Assembly: GCF_000292915.1 (NCBI RefSeq)
Contig: NC_018514.1
Coordinates: 2,542,001 to 2,606,000 of the forward strand
Length of the DNA: 64,000 bases
Direction: 5' to 3'
Source: Burkholderia cepacia GG4
Lineage (GTDB): Bacteria; Pseudomonadota; Gammaproteobacteria; Burkholderiales; Burkholderiaceae
Shown here: positions 6,952 through 16,925 of the stretch, one piece after another
Layout of the letters: the number at the start of each line of letters is the position of its first letter
Position numbering within the stretch: position 1 is the stretch's first letter
The notes under the pieces: model-generated
Databases searched by the model: none
Told to the model about the DNA's origin: nothing
Seen by the model: only the letters and a program-made list of their open reading frames with translations
Made by a program: the position numbers and the translations under genes

Positions 6952-9837
6952 TCAGTCGTCGTCGCGGCTCGCGACCTTCTGCGTGACACCCCTGAGCTTC
7001 GGGTACGGCTGCGACCCCATCATGCCTTTCCACAACACGCGGTTGAACTGATCCGCCGGCACCTCGTCGGCATCGTCGAAGTCGAACTTCGCCGTCACCT
7101 TCGCCCAATACGCCGCGTCATGCTTCGGCGTGACATCCGGCCCGGCCGCGTATTGCAGCAGGTTCCCGGCCGCCCCTTCGGCCAGTTGCAGCCCGGTGCC
7201 CTTCAGCACCGTCGACGCGACGGCCGTGTAGCTCCACGACGCCGGACCATGCACGTCGAACACGTCGGTCATCGGCCGCTGGTAGGCGGTATTCAGGTTC
7301 ATGTGCTGCGTGCCGAGCACGTCCTCGATGGTGCGCAGCGCGTTGACCTGGCTGTAACGCGTCCGGATCACCGCGCCCTGCTTCACGTACGGCCCGACGA
7401 TATACGCGGGCCCGCGGTGTGAATCCACGTGATCGGGGCCGTCCTGCACATCGTCCTCGGTCACGACGATCAACGTGTCGTTCGCATACGGGCTCTTCGC
7501 GACGGCCTCGACGAGCCGGCCGACCGCCAGGTCGTTGTCCGCCTGCTGCGTTTCCGGCGTATTCACGCCGGCGAACGCCGTGCCGAACGCCCCCATGTGG
7601 TCGTGGGACAAGCGCACCAGCGACAGCGTCGGCAGGTTGCCGCTCGCGACATACTGGTCGAACTCGCGTTTCCACTCGTTGAGGCGCCACTGGTCCGGAT
7701 AGGTCTGGTCGAAACCACGGAAGTACACGTCGGTCATCGACGCCAGCCGCGGGTCGAGCGCGGCGACCTGCACGACGCCCGCCGCGCGCGGATCGACGAT
7801 CGGGTTCGCGGCCGTGCCGATGCTGCCGATGTTGTTCACGAGGAACCCGTAGTTGCGGACCGTGCCGCCGCCGGCCAGCACCGCGTCGAAGATGTAGCCG
7901 CGCTGGCGGCCGAACGGCGCATCGGACGACGCATGGTTGCCGGTGCCGGGCAGCAGGTTCGCCGCGCCGCCCGGCAGGCCCGCGGCCGCGTTGCTGTAGT
8001 TCGTGGTACCCGCCGGGCCGGCCGCCGCGTCGCGTTGCTGCACCGATTCCCAGTTGACCGGCACGCTGCGGTTGGTACCCTCGCTCTCGTACGACAGGCC
8101 GCGATTGACCGCCGCATAGTTGATCTGCTGGGTAATCGTCTCCGTGTTGGTGACGCGCCCCTGCAGCGCCCACGACCAGCCGTCCATGCTGCCGTCGCCC
8201 GGATTCATGAAGTTGTCGAGCGTCACGAACTGGCTCGCCAGGCGATGGAAGTTCGGCGTGATGTTCCGGCCGAACTGGGCCAGCCGCGGATCGCCGTTGG
8301 CGCCGTTGCCGATGTCGCCGAGCACCTGGTCGAACGTGCGGTTTTCCTTGACGACGTAGATCACGTGCTTGATGTGACGGCGCAGGAAGCCCATCACCTC
8401 GTTATCCCGGTCGTTGTTTTCAGGGCGATAGAAGTTGTTGCGCGCGGCCTGCTGCGTCAGCGGCGGCAACTCGTTGGCCGCCGGCACCGGCGCACTCACG
8501 AGCGACGCGCGCTCGAGCTGGAACTGGTATTCGTTCGACGCGCGCGACGCGGCGGCCTGCGCCGGGGTCGCGCCGAACAGGTGGTCCGGGTTCGGGCCGG
8601 TCGTGCTCTTGCCGTTGACCACGTACATCCACGTGCCGTCGGCGCTGAACGTCACGTCGTGCGGCTCGAAGGCGGTCGGAATCAATCCGGTGACGCGATA
8701 CGCGCGCTCGCCGACGAGCGGGATGACGGCGATTTCGTTCGCGCCGGCGTTGGTCGCATACAGCGTTCGGCCGTCGCGCGACAGCGTGACCGCGTACGTC
8801 GCCGCGCCCGTGTGCGCCTGGCCATGCGCCAGCACGCCGGCCGGTGCGCGCGCGTCGATCCGGGTCACGACCGCGTTGGTGTTGGTGTCGATCACCGCGA
8901 CCTGGTCGGCGTTGTCCTGCGCGACGAACAGCATCGCTTGCGACGCGTCGAGCGTCATGCCGAGCGCGTTGCCGTCCAGCTTGATGCGTTTGACCAGGCG
9001 GCCGCGAGACGGCGACGACACGTCGATCGCGACGATTTCGCGATCGCGATCCGACGACACGTACGCGATGCCGTTGCCCTTCATGACGACCGCGAACGGG
9101 AACGTGCCGCCAGCGTCGCCGCTGCGGCCTTCGTTGCCGGAGAAGAACGGACGCAGGTCGTGCTCGTAGCGCACGTTGTTGGTCGCGGTATCGATCACGC
9201 TGATCGAATCGTTGTAGTTGTTCGCGACGACGAGCGTCTTGCCGTCGGCCGACAACGCGAGCCCGGCCGCGTTCGGCTGCACGCGGATGCCGACGCCCTT
9301 GCCGCCGTGGCCGAGCGCGATCGTGGTCGACAGCGCCCACGTGCCGGCCTGCTGCGCATACACGTAGACCGCATCGTCGCTGCCGCCGGTCGCATAGAGC
9401 TTGGCGCCGTCATGCGAGAACGCCAGGCCGACGAACGCGTTGGTCTGCTGGAGCACCTGCTTGAGCGCCGGACGGGTCTTGTTCGCGCCCGCAACGTCGT
9501 ACAGGAAGATGAATTGCGTCGAGTTCGCGGTGTCGACGGAACCGTCCGGCTTGTACAGCGAGTTCTGGCCGGCGGTGATGATCGCCAGCGTCTTGCCGTC
9601 CGGGCTCAATTGCGAGCGCACGGCCTCCCCCGCGACGAAATGCGGATAGGCCGGCAGCCCGGGATTCAGGAATTGCTGGACCGCGCCGCGCACGGCCAGC
9701 GGCGTGACGAACTGACCACTCGGCACGCGGACGGCATCGACGGCGTTGACGCTATCCGCGTGCACGTTCGCGGCAAGCAGCACGGCCGACATGACGGCTC
9801 CGATTCGGAGAGCGCGCTTGACCTGGCTATTTTTCAT
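6952..9837 (-). CDS. Exported YVTN beta-propeller fused to a phosphoesterase (alkaline phosphatase superfamily) domain
   Basis: This is a 961-residue secreted protein. It starts with a signal peptide (MKNSQVKRALRIGA, hydrophobic core, cleavage near ANVHADS). Residues about 45-480 hold repeated propeller strands (LVVANNYNDSISVIDT, MLFVAQDNADQVAVID, TLYATNAGANEIAVIP). From about residue 515 it has an alkaline phosphatase/phosphoesterase domain, with HVIYVVKENRTFDQVLGD as its entry and VTEDDVQDGPDHVDSHRGP as a metal-binding stretch near residue 805. Start 9837 has AGAGGA at a good distance. Such fusions are known as bifunctional propeller/phosphatase proteins; the natural substrate is unknown. 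Confidence 0.82.
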   Translation of the reverse strand: MKNSQVKRALRIGAVMSAVLLAANVHADSVNAVDAVRVPSGQFVTPLAVRGAVQQFLNPGLPAYPHFVAGEAVRSQLSPDGKTLAIITAGQNSLYKPDGSVDTANSTQFIFLYDVAGANKTRPALKQVLQQTNAFVGLAFSHDGAKLYATGGSDDAVYVYAQQAGTWALSTTIALGHGGKGVGIRVQPNAAGLALSADGKTLVVANNYNDSISVIDTATNNVRYEHDLRPFFSGNEGRSGDAGGTFPFAVVMKGNGIAYVSSDRDREIVAIDVSSPSRGRLVKRIKLDGNALGMTLDASQAMLFVAQDNADQVAVIDTNTNAVVTRIDARAPAGVLAHGQAHTGAATYAVTLSRDGRTLYATNAGANEIAVIPLVGERAYRVTGLIPTAFEPHDVTFSADGTWMYVVNGKSTTGPNPDHLFGATPAQAAASRASNEYQFQLERASLVSAPVPAANELPPLTQQAARNNFYRPENNDRDNEVMGFLRRHIKHVIYVVKENRTFDQVLGDIGNGANGDPRLAQFGRNITPNFHRLASQFVTLDNFMNPGDGSMDGWSWALQGRVTNTETITQQINYAAVNRGLSYESEGTNRSVPVNWESVQQRDAAAGPAGTTNYSNAAAGLPGGAANLLPGTGNHASSDAPFGRQRGYIFDAVLAGGGTVRNYGFLVNNIGSIGTAANPIVDPRAAGVVQVAALDPRLASMTDVYFRGFDQTYPDQWRLNEWKREFDQYVASGNLPTLSLVRLSHDHMGAFGTAFAGVNTPETQQADNDLAVGRLVEAVAKSPYANDTLIVVTEDDVQDGPDHVDSHRGPAYIVGPYVKQGAVIRTRYSQVNALRTIEDVLGTQHMNLNTAYQRPMTDVFDVHGPASWSYTAVASTVLKGTGLQLAEGAAGNLLQYAAGPDVTPKHDAAYWAKVTAKFDFDDADEVPADQFNRVLWKGMMGSQPYPKLRGVTQKVASRDDD

Positions 9838-10105
9838 AGGAATCCTCTGCAATAGTGGGGCGACTACTGTCTGACGTGTCCGGCATGATCCTGGCCTTGT
9901 CTGCCCGTGTCGCGCGGTGGCGAGGGCCGTGCCAATCGATCGAATGGGTTGCGCCGACGATCGCCGACGTGCCGGCATTACAGCGCCGCCCAATGTCAAG
10001 CGGATGACCGGCTCCATTGCGTGGCCAGCTTATTACACATCGTTACAGCGAAGGCGTTTCGATGACAGCCATCGTGGTGTCATCGTGGCATTCGAGGCCT
10101 CGCCC

Positions 10106-12040
10106 TCAAGGCGTCCAGCGATAAACGGTGATGCTGTTCCCCTTCACGTTGTTCTTCGTCACAACGTATTCACCGTTCGCGCGGCGATATGCGCGGACGC
10201 TGTACATCGCATCGATCGCGCTGCTCGTATCCACGGTCGCGGGGCTCGCATTGACGAGCGTCGTGTCGAGGTTGCCGGTGTCGAGGTTGAATGCATCGAG
10301 GTTCGGCCACAGCGGCCCGCTGCTGCTGAACCAGTAGCCGACGAACAGATGATTGCCGGCCGCGTCGATCGACTTCGCGCCGCTGTGCGGCAGCGTGATC
10401 ACCGGATTCGGCTTCGTCGTGTTGCCCGCGCGCCAGCCGTGATAGACCTCGATGCGCGTGCCGATCGAGGTCCAGTCGGTGCTCCCGACCACACCCTGCG
10501 CGAGCACCATCGTGTCGCTGTCGGCGAGATAGATGATGCGCGTCAGCGGCTGGATGCTGGCCGGCACCGGCGTCGGCACGCCCGGCCCCCACGACGGCTT
10601 GCCGCTCGCATCGAAGCCGGTCAGCGGGTAGTAGTAGATGGCGCCGGTCTTGTCGAGCCCGGCCCAGACGCCGCCCTTGCTGTCGACGCTGAAACCGGCC
10701 GACACGCGCCGGGTCGTGTTGAACGCGGGCCCCGGGATCGATCCGTCCGGAATCGCGACATAGCCGTTCGCCGCGTTGAAATGGAAGAAGTAGTAGATCG
10801 GCGGGTTCTGGCCTGCCGCGACGAGAATCCGGTTCGCGCCGGCCGACGTCAGCAGCCCGAAGTGCTCGTCGCGCTGGGTGTCGCTCATGTCGATGCGCGG
10901 GTCCGACGGATACGTGAACGGATCGACGGTGTTCGCGACGAAGGTGCCGCCCGCCGTGCCGCTGTACACGTGCGTGCCGCTATAGAACAGCGCGCCGTCC
11001 GTGACCGGATCCGGTGCGGCGATGCCTTCGAAGTTGAGCGACTGCAGCGTCCACCGCAGGCTGCCCGCGCTGCTGTACGCGTGAATGTCGGTCGCGCCGT
11101 TGCGGCCGAGATCCCAGCTGCCGCCCCACGGGTTGTTGAGCACGTACAGGTTACCGGCGGTGTCCTTGCCGATGCCGGCGATCCGGGTGAAGCGCTGCGC
11201 GCCGACCTGCCCCTTGATGCCCGTCGTCGTGTCGAGATAGCCGCCGCGCACGCCGAAGGTGCCGGCCAGTGCGGGCCGGCCCGCGACCGTATAGCGCTTG
11301 ATGTTCAGGTCGGGGCCTTCGTCGCCGACCAGCAGTTGCCCCGCCGCCGCATCGAAATAGAGCGCCGACGGCTGCGACCCGGCGGCCAGCCGGATCGTGT
11401 TCAGCAGTGCGCCGGCCGGGCTGAATTCGACGATCGAACCCGCGCTCTTCTGCGCGACCCAGACGTTGCCCGCCCCGTCGACCGCGAGCGCGCCCGGCGC
11501 GGCCACGTTGAGGTCCCGCTGCCAGACGCCGTCGGTCGTGAACACCCGCACGCGATTGCCGTAGAAATCGCTCGCGTAGAGCAGCGAGCCGGCCGTGGCG
11601 AGCCCGGTGACGACGTCGATGCGCGGCTGGTTGCTCGCCGCGCTGACCTGGATCAGCTTGTCGCGGAACCGGGTCGCGCGGTTGTAGCGCCCGACCGCCC
11701 CGCTGCCGTACCCCTTGCCGGGCTGCAGCGCAACGAACAGCGACGTCGCGTTGCCCGTGATCGCGCTGCCCTGGAATTCGGAATGCGTGCCGAACGAGCC
11801 GGCGCTCTTGCCGTTCTGGTAGATCGCGACGCCGCCTTCGTCCTCGTCCCACATCGACGCGGTGTAGATCACGCCTTCGGGCGCGACCCACATCGAGCGC
11901 GCGACATTGCCGACGTGTGCCGCGAGCGTGCCGTAGGTATTCGCCAGCCAGTCAGTGGTGTTACCCGCGTATCCGGCCGGCGCAAGCGCGGCGATCGCGG
12001 CGGCCAGCAGCACGGCCTGAAGCGGTTTTCTGGCGACCAT
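10106..12040 (-). CDS. Exported NHL/propeller-like hypothetical protein
   Basis: The protein has 644 residues and a clear signal peptide (MVARKPLQAVLLAAAIAALAPAGYAG). The rest is made of repeated short beta segments with propeller-like spacing (GALAVDGAGNVWVAQKSAG, GNLYVLNNPWGG, GVWAGLDKTGAIYYYP), suggesting NHL or SMP-30-like blades in the periplasm or outside the cell. No catalytic signature is visible. The ATG at 12040 has AGGAGAG in front; an in-frame start 30 bp upstream would disrupt the signal peptide. It lies upstream of the propeller/phosphoesterase gene on the same strand with a 268-bp gap, so it is probably a separate unit. Confidence 0.7.
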   Translation of the reverse strand: MVARKPLQAVLLAAAIAALAPAGYAGNTTDWLANTYGTLAAHVGNVARSMWVAPEGVIYTASMWDEDEGGVAIYQNGKSAGSFGTHSEFQGSAITGNATSLFVALQPGKGYGSGAVGRYNRATRFRDKLIQVSAASNQPRIDVVTGLATAGSLLYASDFYGNRVRVFTTDGVWQRDLNVAAPGALAVDGAGNVWVAQKSAGSIVEFSPAGALLNTIRLAAGSQPSALYFDAAAGQLLVGDEGPDLNIKRYTVAGRPALAGTFGVRGGYLDTTTGIKGQVGAQRFTRIAGIGKDTAGNLYVLNNPWGGSWDLGRNGATDIHAYSSAGSLRWTLQSLNFEGIAAPDPVTDGALFYSGTHVYSGTAGGTFVANTVDPFTYPSDPRIDMSDTQRDEHFGLLTSAGANRILVAAGQNPPIYYFFHFNAANGYVAIPDGSIPGPAFNTTRRVSAGFSVDSKGGVWAGLDKTGAIYYYPLTGFDASGKPSWGPGVPTPVPASIQPLTRIIYLADSDTMVLAQGVVGSTDWTSIGTRIEVYHGWRAGNTTKPNPVITLPHSGAKSIDAAGNHLFVGYWFSSSGPLWPNLDAFNLDTGNLDTTLVNASPATVDTSSAIDAMYSVRAYRRANGEYVVTKNNVKGNSITVYRWTP

Positions 12041-12479
12041 GGCTGATGCTCTCCTGAATGGTTCGGTCATTCACATGAGGGGGCGGCCGGATGGTTTGAA
12101 ATCGGTCATGCGTAAATTCTTCCCCTGAATCATCCGGCGCAGTCGGAATTACATCGGGCGTGCATTCGATAATTCGGCGAAGCCGAGCATAACTTCATAT
12201 AAATCGAAAAAAATTGCGGACCGCTTGCCAGGCGGGGCGCGCGACTACGCAACAGTGAATGTTCACTTACGCGCGTGGCGCGATATCGGGGGAATCAGGC
12301 TTGCGCCTGCGGGAAATAGCGCCGCTGATTCGAATGCGACGGTTTGAAATAGCGGAGGGATGATTCGGCGGATCGGGAAAATCGCCGGATGCGGATAAAG
12401 GAATGACCGCGGGAGGGTATCGCGCCGGCCTGAATCCGTATCGAATCCAGGCCGGCGCACATCATTTACAACCGGGAAA
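12041..12479. other. Intergenic region with promoter space and a hairpin
   Basis: No credible gene is seen. The part near 12041-12240 is relatively AT-rich and should hold the promoter of the minus-strand exported protein. The part near 12420-12460 holds a strong hairpin described separately. Confidence 0.5.
12422..12458 (-). terminator. Hairpin after the dicarboxylate carrier gene
   Basis: An 11-bp perfect GC-rich stem (12422-12432 with 12448-12458, 15-nt loop) lies 21 bp beyond the stop of the minus-strand carrier gene. There is no T-run, so it may be a weak terminator or an RNA-stabilising structure. Confidence 0.45.
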
Positions 12480-13787
12480 TCACGCGGACGTCGCCGTCTC
12501 CCGCGCCTCCGCCTGCTTGATCCCGTCGTTGCCGCCCGCATCGGCATCGTCGCGCGGTTCACCGAGCTGGCCCTCCCACTTCGCGACCACGGCAGCCGCG
12601 ATCGAGTTGCCGACGGCGTTGGTGGCCGAGCGTCCCATGTCGAGGAACATGTCGACGCCCATGATCAGCAGCAGCCCGGCTTCCGGCAGGTGGAACTGGT
12701 TGAGCGTCGCCGCGATCACGACGAGCGACGCGCGCGGCACGCCCGCCATCCCCTTCGACGTGACCATCAGCATCAGCAGCATCGTGATCTGCGTGCCGAG
12801 CGGCAGGTCGATCCCGTACACCTGCGAGATGAACAGCACCGCGAACGTGCAGTACATCATCGAGCCGTCCAGGTTGAACGAGTACCCGATCGGCAGCACG
12901 AAGCTCGAGATCTTGCGATTCACGCCGAAGCGGTCGAGCGCGTCGAGCAGCTTCGGATACGCGGCTTCGGAGCTCGCCGTCGCGAACGACAGCAGGAACG
13001 GCTCGCGAATCAGGCGGATCAGCGTGAACGCGCGCTTGCCGAGGAACGCCACGCCGGCGAGCGTCAGCACGCCCCACAGCAGCGCCAGCGCCAGGTAGAA
13101 GCTCGCCATGAACTTCGCGAACGTGAGGAGGATGCCGAGCCCTTCCGTCGTGACCGTCGACGCCAGCGCGGCGAACACGGCGACCGGCGCGAACCCCATC
13201 ACCGCGCCCGTCACCTTCAGCATGACCTGCGCGAGATCGTCGATCACGCCGGTCAGGCGCTTGCCGGCATCGCCGAGCGCAGACAGCGCGGTACCGAAGA
13301 AGATCGAGAACACGACGATCTGCAGGATCTCGTTGTTCGCCATCGCCTCGGCGATCGACTTCGGCACCAGGTGGACGACGAAATCCTTCAGTGTGAACGC
13401 CCCCGTCTTCAGGTTCAGCGCCGCGTCGGAGGCCGGCAACGGCAGGCTCAGGTGGCTGCCCGGCTTCAGGATCGTCGCGGTGATCAGGCCGAGCACCAGC
13501 GACGTGAACGACGCGATGAAGAACCAGCCGAACGCTTTCACGCCCACGCGGCCGACCGATCCGCTGTCGCCCATCTGCGCGATGCCGACGGTCAGCGTCG
13601 CGAACACCAGCGGCGCGATGATCATCTTGATCAGCCGCAGGAACACGTCGGACAGCAGCGACACGTAGCCGGCGACTTCCTTGGCCATTTTCGGGTCGGG
13701 AAACGCGCTATGACAGGCGTAGCCCACGGCGATACCCAGCGCCATCGCGATGACGATGTAGCGGGTGATGTTGTGCTTCTTCTTCAT
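12480..13787 (-). CDS. dctA: C4-dicarboxylate/amino-acid:cation symporter (DAACS family, DctA-like)
   Basis: The 435-residue protein matches the DAACS glutamate/C4-dicarboxylate carriers. It has eight or so transmembrane segments, the serine-rich re-entrant loop LLSFATASSEAAYPKLL near residue 270, the unwound-helix motif SFNLDGSMMY, and the DMGRSATNAVGNSIAA segment near residue 390 that carries the substrate-binding Asp/Asn residues. These point to uptake of succinate, fumarate or malate, with glutamate as an alternative. ATG 13787 is chosen over a TTG six bases upstream. The length is close to E. coli DctA. It has no adjacent two-component sensor. Confidence 0.87.
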   Translation of the reverse strand: MKKKHNITRYIVIAMALGIAVGYACHSAFPDPKMAKEVAGYVSLLSDVFLRLIKMIIAPLVFATLTVGIAQMGDSGSVGRVGVKAFGWFFIASFTSLVLGLITATILKPGSHLSLPLPASDAALNLKTGAFTLKDFVVHLVPKSIAEAMANNEILQIVVFSIFFGTALSALGDAGKRLTGVIDDLAQVMLKVTGAVMGFAPVAVFAALASTVTTEGLGILLTFAKFMASFYLALALLWGVLTLAGVAFLGKRAFTLIRLIREPFLLSFATASSEAAYPKLLDALDRFGVNRKISSFVLPIGYSFNLDGSMMYCTFAVLFISQVYGIDLPLGTQITMLLMLMVTSKGMAGVPRASLVVIAATLNQFHLPEAGLLLIMGVDMFLDMGRSATNAVGNSIAAAVVAKWEGQLGEPRDDADAGGNDGIKQAEARETATSA

Positions 13788-14144
13788 TAGCAATCCAAAT
13801 TACAGAACATGTGTTTCCAGCGGCTGGCAAATCGCCGGCTTCGAATCCGGGACAGCGTTCCGCAGGTGCGGCGCACGCCCGTTTCGGGTGCCGGAGCCCG
13901 TCCGTGGGCAGGGCCACGGCGCGCAGGGGGGGGCATTCTATCGCAAACGCCGGACAATCTTTCAAATGTGAAAACGGAGGCCGTGCGCGGTGCGGGGAAG
14001 GAGGCGGGGCGGGCTTTCGCCGGCCGGAGGCCGGTCGGCCGGTGGACCGGCGGGCCGCGATGCCGGTGCGGGATTCGGGCACGGTCGTGCCCGGCTGTCA
14101 GCCCGGCCGTGCGCGGGACCCCGGCGCAATCGGCGAACGATGCA
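13788..14144. other. Intergenic region
   Basis: No gene is supported here. The segment contains a run of eight G at about 13927 and a 7-bp GC hairpin (14076-14082 with 14087-14093), 52 bp beyond the stop of the minus-strand MFS gene, that may end its transcript. The promoter of the dicarboxylate carrier should lie near 13790-13950. Confidence 0.5.
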
Positions 14145-15350
14145 TCACGCCCTCGACGTGCCGGGTCGCGGCATGAACCGGCACAGGCACAGCGGCACCA
14201 CGACCAGCGCGGCGCCGGCCAGAAACGTGGTCGACGCGCCGAAGCGGGTCCACAGCGCGCCGGCGATGCTGCTCGCGAGCAGCATGCAGAGGCCGCTCAC
14301 CAGGTTGAATACGCCGAACGCGGTGCCGCGCAGCGTGGCCGGCGAGGTTTCCGACACCATCGCGGCGAGAATGCCCTGGGTAAAGCCCATATGCAGCCCC
14401 CACACGGCCACGCCGGCGAACATCGAGAACGTCGACGTGCCGATGCCGAGCAGCAGGTCGGCCGCGATCAGCAGCACCATGCCGGCCGCGAGCAGCACGC
14501 GGCGATCCAGCCGGTCCGACAGGACGCCGATCGGCCAGGCGGACAGCGAATAGGCGACACTCATCGCGACCATCACGGCCGGGATCCACGCCGCATCGAG
14601 CCCGGTCTGCTGCGCACGCAGCACCAGGAACGCCTCGCTGAAGCGTGCCAGCGTAAACGTCGCGCCGGCCGCGACGACGAACCAGTAGCCGCGGGGGAAC
14701 GCGCGCAGGGCGCGCCAGCGCAGCGGCGAGCGAAAGCGCCGACGCGGTTCCGACTGCTCGGGCTCCCGTACCCCGAACACGATCAATGCGATCGCGACGA
14801 AGGCCGGCACCACGGCGAACCACAGCACGGTCCGGATGCGGTCCTCGAACCCGAGCATCAGCACGATGGCGAGCATCGGGCCAAGAAACGCGCCCACGGT
14901 ATCCATCGACTGGCGCAAGCCGAAGCAGGCGCCGCGGATTTCAGGCGGGGCGACGTCGGCCACCAGCGCGTCCCGCGGGGCGCCGCGAATCCCTTTGCCG
15001 ACGCGGTCGAGCAGGCGGGCCGTCACGACGATGGCCGGCGTGGACGCCAGCGGAAACAACGGCTTGGTCAACGCAGCGAGGCCGTAGCCGGCCAGCAGCA
15101 ACCCCTTGCGGCGCCCAAGCCAGTCGCTGATCGCGCCGGAGAACACCTTGACGATCATCGCGGTCGCTTCGGCCGCCCCTTCGAGGATGCCGAGCGCGAC
15201 CACGCTCATGCCCATGGTCGACACCAGATAGATCGGCAGCAGCGCATGGATCAGCTCGGACGACAGGTCCATGAACAGGCTCACGAGGCCCAGCGCCCAC
15301 ACGGTCCGTGGAATAGCGGGCTTTCCGGCAATCGGTGATGAAGTCGTCAT
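14145..15350 (-). CDS. MFS transporter (drug/metabolite exporter type)
   Basis: This 401-residue protein has 12 predicted membrane segments. The N-terminal MDLSSELIHALLPIYLV helix, the loop motif GAISDWLGRRKGLLLAGY and the DRVGKGIRGAPRDALVAD segment after the fourth helix are typical of a group of MFS_1 proteins found next to metal- and stress-response genes. No substrate can be read from the sequence. It lies 203 bp from the anti-sigma gene on the same strand and is probably transcribed separately. An HSP or resistance role has been suggested for relatives, but that is not shown here. Confidence 0.8.
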   Translation of the reverse strand: MTTSSPIAGKPAIPRTVWALGLVSLFMDLSSELIHALLPIYLVSTMGMSVVALGILEGAAEATAMIVKVFSGAISDWLGRRKGLLLAGYGLAALTKPLFPLASTPAIVVTARLLDRVGKGIRGAPRDALVADVAPPEIRGACFGLRQSMDTVGAFLGPMLAIVLMLGFEDRIRTVLWFAVVPAFVAIALIVFGVREPEQSEPRRRFRSPLRWRALRAFPRGYWFVVAAGATFTLARFSEAFLVLRAQQTGLDAAWIPAVMVAMSVAYSLSAWPIGVLSDRLDRRVLLAAGMVLLIAADLLLGIGTSTFSMFAGVAVWGLHMGFTQGILAAMVSETSPATLRGTAFGVFNLVSGLCMLLASSIAGALWTRFGASTTFLAGAALVVVPLCLCRFMPRPGTSRA

Positions 15351-15553
15351 GATGGGTCGACATCAAGATTGGGAGCGGTGCGGCGTGCCCCAGGGGTTCC
15401 CGGTCGCGGCGGGTACGCCGTTTCGCAGGAGCGCGTCAGCGGCCGGCCACCGGCACGCCGCGCGGCAATACCAGCGTGACAGGGCCGTTCGCCCGGTCGC
15501 CCGCCACCTCGACACGCGACGCAGCACATGTCGGCGACGGGAAGCCGGAGGCT

Positions 15554-16225
15554 TCAGCCACTGGCGCGCACGTCCGATCCGACCCAGCGGAACAACCGGG
15601 GGCCGAACGACACGGTCACGATCAGCAGGATAACCGTCAGCCCGACATTCCACGCCAGGATCATCACGGTCGCATCGAGTGGATGAAAGAGCGACAGCGC
15701 GACACCCGTCGTCGCCGAGACGGCGAGGCTTCCCGCCATTGCCACCGGCATCGGCGCCAGATGCGCGACGTGGCGCAGCATGATCAGCAGCAGCAGCGTG
15801 AGCGGCACGCCGATGAGCACCAGCGTTCCGAAGCACCGCGCCGTTTCGCCGGGCGACATCCCGTTCGGACCGAGTTCGACCCAGTTGGTAAGACAACCGT
15901 AGCCGACGGTCGACATCCACACGGCCAGTGCCGGCAGCGGCAACAACGCCCAACGCAACGACCGCCCCGGCACGCTCGCGATGAACGCGCCCACCGCGGC
16001 GAGGATGCCGGTCAACGCGGCGGCCGACACGCTCGTCACGAACACGCGTTCGTGCAGCCTGAACGGCAGGTCCGGCCGCATACCGTGGACAAACGCGACC
16101 GACAGCAGCAGCAGCGCGGCCAGCAGCAGCCAGCCGACCGCGCGTCGGACCGGCTGGCGCAGCGGCCGAACCGGCGCGCCGTCGGCGACCAGCGATTCGA
16201 TCAGTTCCGGCGTTGACTGCTTCAT
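15554..16225 (-). CDS. nrsF: NrsF-type (DUF1109) membrane anti-sigma factor
   Basis: The 223-residue protein has a short cytoplasmic N-terminus (MKQSTPELIESLVADGAPVRP) followed by six hydrophobic segments, the layout of DUF1109/NrsF anti-sigma factors. In Caulobacter, NrsF holds sigma-F at the membrane and releases it on exposure to chromate, cadmium or other heavy metals through conserved cysteines. Two cysteines are visible here (YGCLTNW near residue 110 and ARCFGTL near residue 130). Its ATG overlaps the TGA of the sigma gene, so the two are translationally coupled. The function is inferred from family and pairing. Confidence 0.85.
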   Translation of the reverse strand: MKQSTPELIESLVADGAPVRPLRQPVRRAVGWLLLAALLLLSVAFVHGMRPDLPFRLHERVFVTSVSAAALTGILAAVGAFIASVPGRSLRWALLPLPALAVWMSTVGYGCLTNWVELGPNGMSPGETARCFGTLVLIGVPLTLLLLIMLRHVAHLAPMPVAMAGSLAVSATTGVALSLFHPLDATVMILAWNVGLTVILLIVTVSFGPRLFRWVGSDVRASG

Positions 16226-16872
16226 TGGCGCTTCTCCCGATGATCGAGCAGCTTGCGCAGCGCTTTCAGCCCGCGATGCACGGCTACCTTCAAGGCCGCC
16301 ACCGTCATGCCGGTGGCCACGGCGGCTTCCTTCAACGACTTTTCCTCCAGCTTGAGCATCTGGATCGCATCGCGCTGCCCCTGAGGCAACCGGGCCAGCG
16401 CTTCATGCAGTACCCGCGCGTCGGCCGCCTGTTCCATAAGATTCGCTCCATCGCCCGGGATGGTTTCGTGGTCCGGGTCCAGCGGCAGCTCGCGTGACGC
16501 ATGGCGCCCCTGGCGGCGCAATGCGTCGACCACGCGGCGGCTCGCGATCGCGACCAGCCACGGGCCGAACGGCCGCTCGGGCGCGTAGGTGTGCCGCACC
16601 TGGTGAATGGTCATGAGAATCTCCTGTACGACGTCCTCGACGGTGTCGGGATGGACGCCGTGGCGGGCGACGAACCGCCGGAGATACGGCGTGACGCTCT
16701 CGAGCAACCGGCGGTACGCGGCGCGATCGCCGATCTGCGCACACGCCATCAGCATCGACCAGTCCGGCGCCCCGTCCTCCCGAAGCGGTGGCGGCTTGCT
16801 GTCGGCAGCTTGCGCCGCGGCTGGCCGAACCAGTCGGACGTGCGCGTCACGAGGGTGTCTCTCGTCTGTCAT
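16222..16872 (-). CDS. sigF: ECF sigma factor, SigF-like
   Basis: This 216-residue protein contains region 2 (YLRRFVARHGVHPDTVEDVVQEIL, FGPWLVAIASRRVVDALRR) and region 4 (LPQGQRDAIQMLKLEEKSLKEAA, MTVAALKVAVHRGLKALR) of ECF sigma factors. ATG 16872 begins MTDERHPRD; a 16-codon upstream extension looks unneeded. It is coupled to the NrsF-type anti-sigma gene and divergent from the DUF2282 operon. The divergent promoter carries the element reported for Caulobacter sigma-F. It therefore most likely switches on the copper-peptide operon when NrsF senses metal or oxidative stress. Confidence 0.88.
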   Translation of the reverse strand: MTDERHPRDAHVRLVRPAAAQAADSKPPPLREDGAPDWSMLMACAQIGDRAAYRRLLESVTPYLRRFVARHGVHPDTVEDVVQEILMTIHQVRHTYAPERPFGPWLVAIASRRVVDALRRQGRHASRELPLDPDHETIPGDGANLMEQAADARVLHEALARLPQGQRDAIQMLKLEEKSLKEAAVATGMTVAALKVAVHRGLKALRKLLDHREKRQ

Positions 16873-16925
16873 GTTCCTGGTATCCAGCGACAAAGTCCGG
16901 CGCAGAAAATTTTCCGGCACGCTGC

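Noticed and set aside
7429..9855. 808-codon plus-strand open frame
   Set aside because: It is antisense to the propeller/phosphoesterase gene, extremely Arg-rich, and has no family resemblance; it is open because of GC bias.
9917..12046. 709-codon plus-strand open frame
   Set aside because: Antisense to the exported propeller-like gene with the same Arg/Val/Ala-rich shadow composition.
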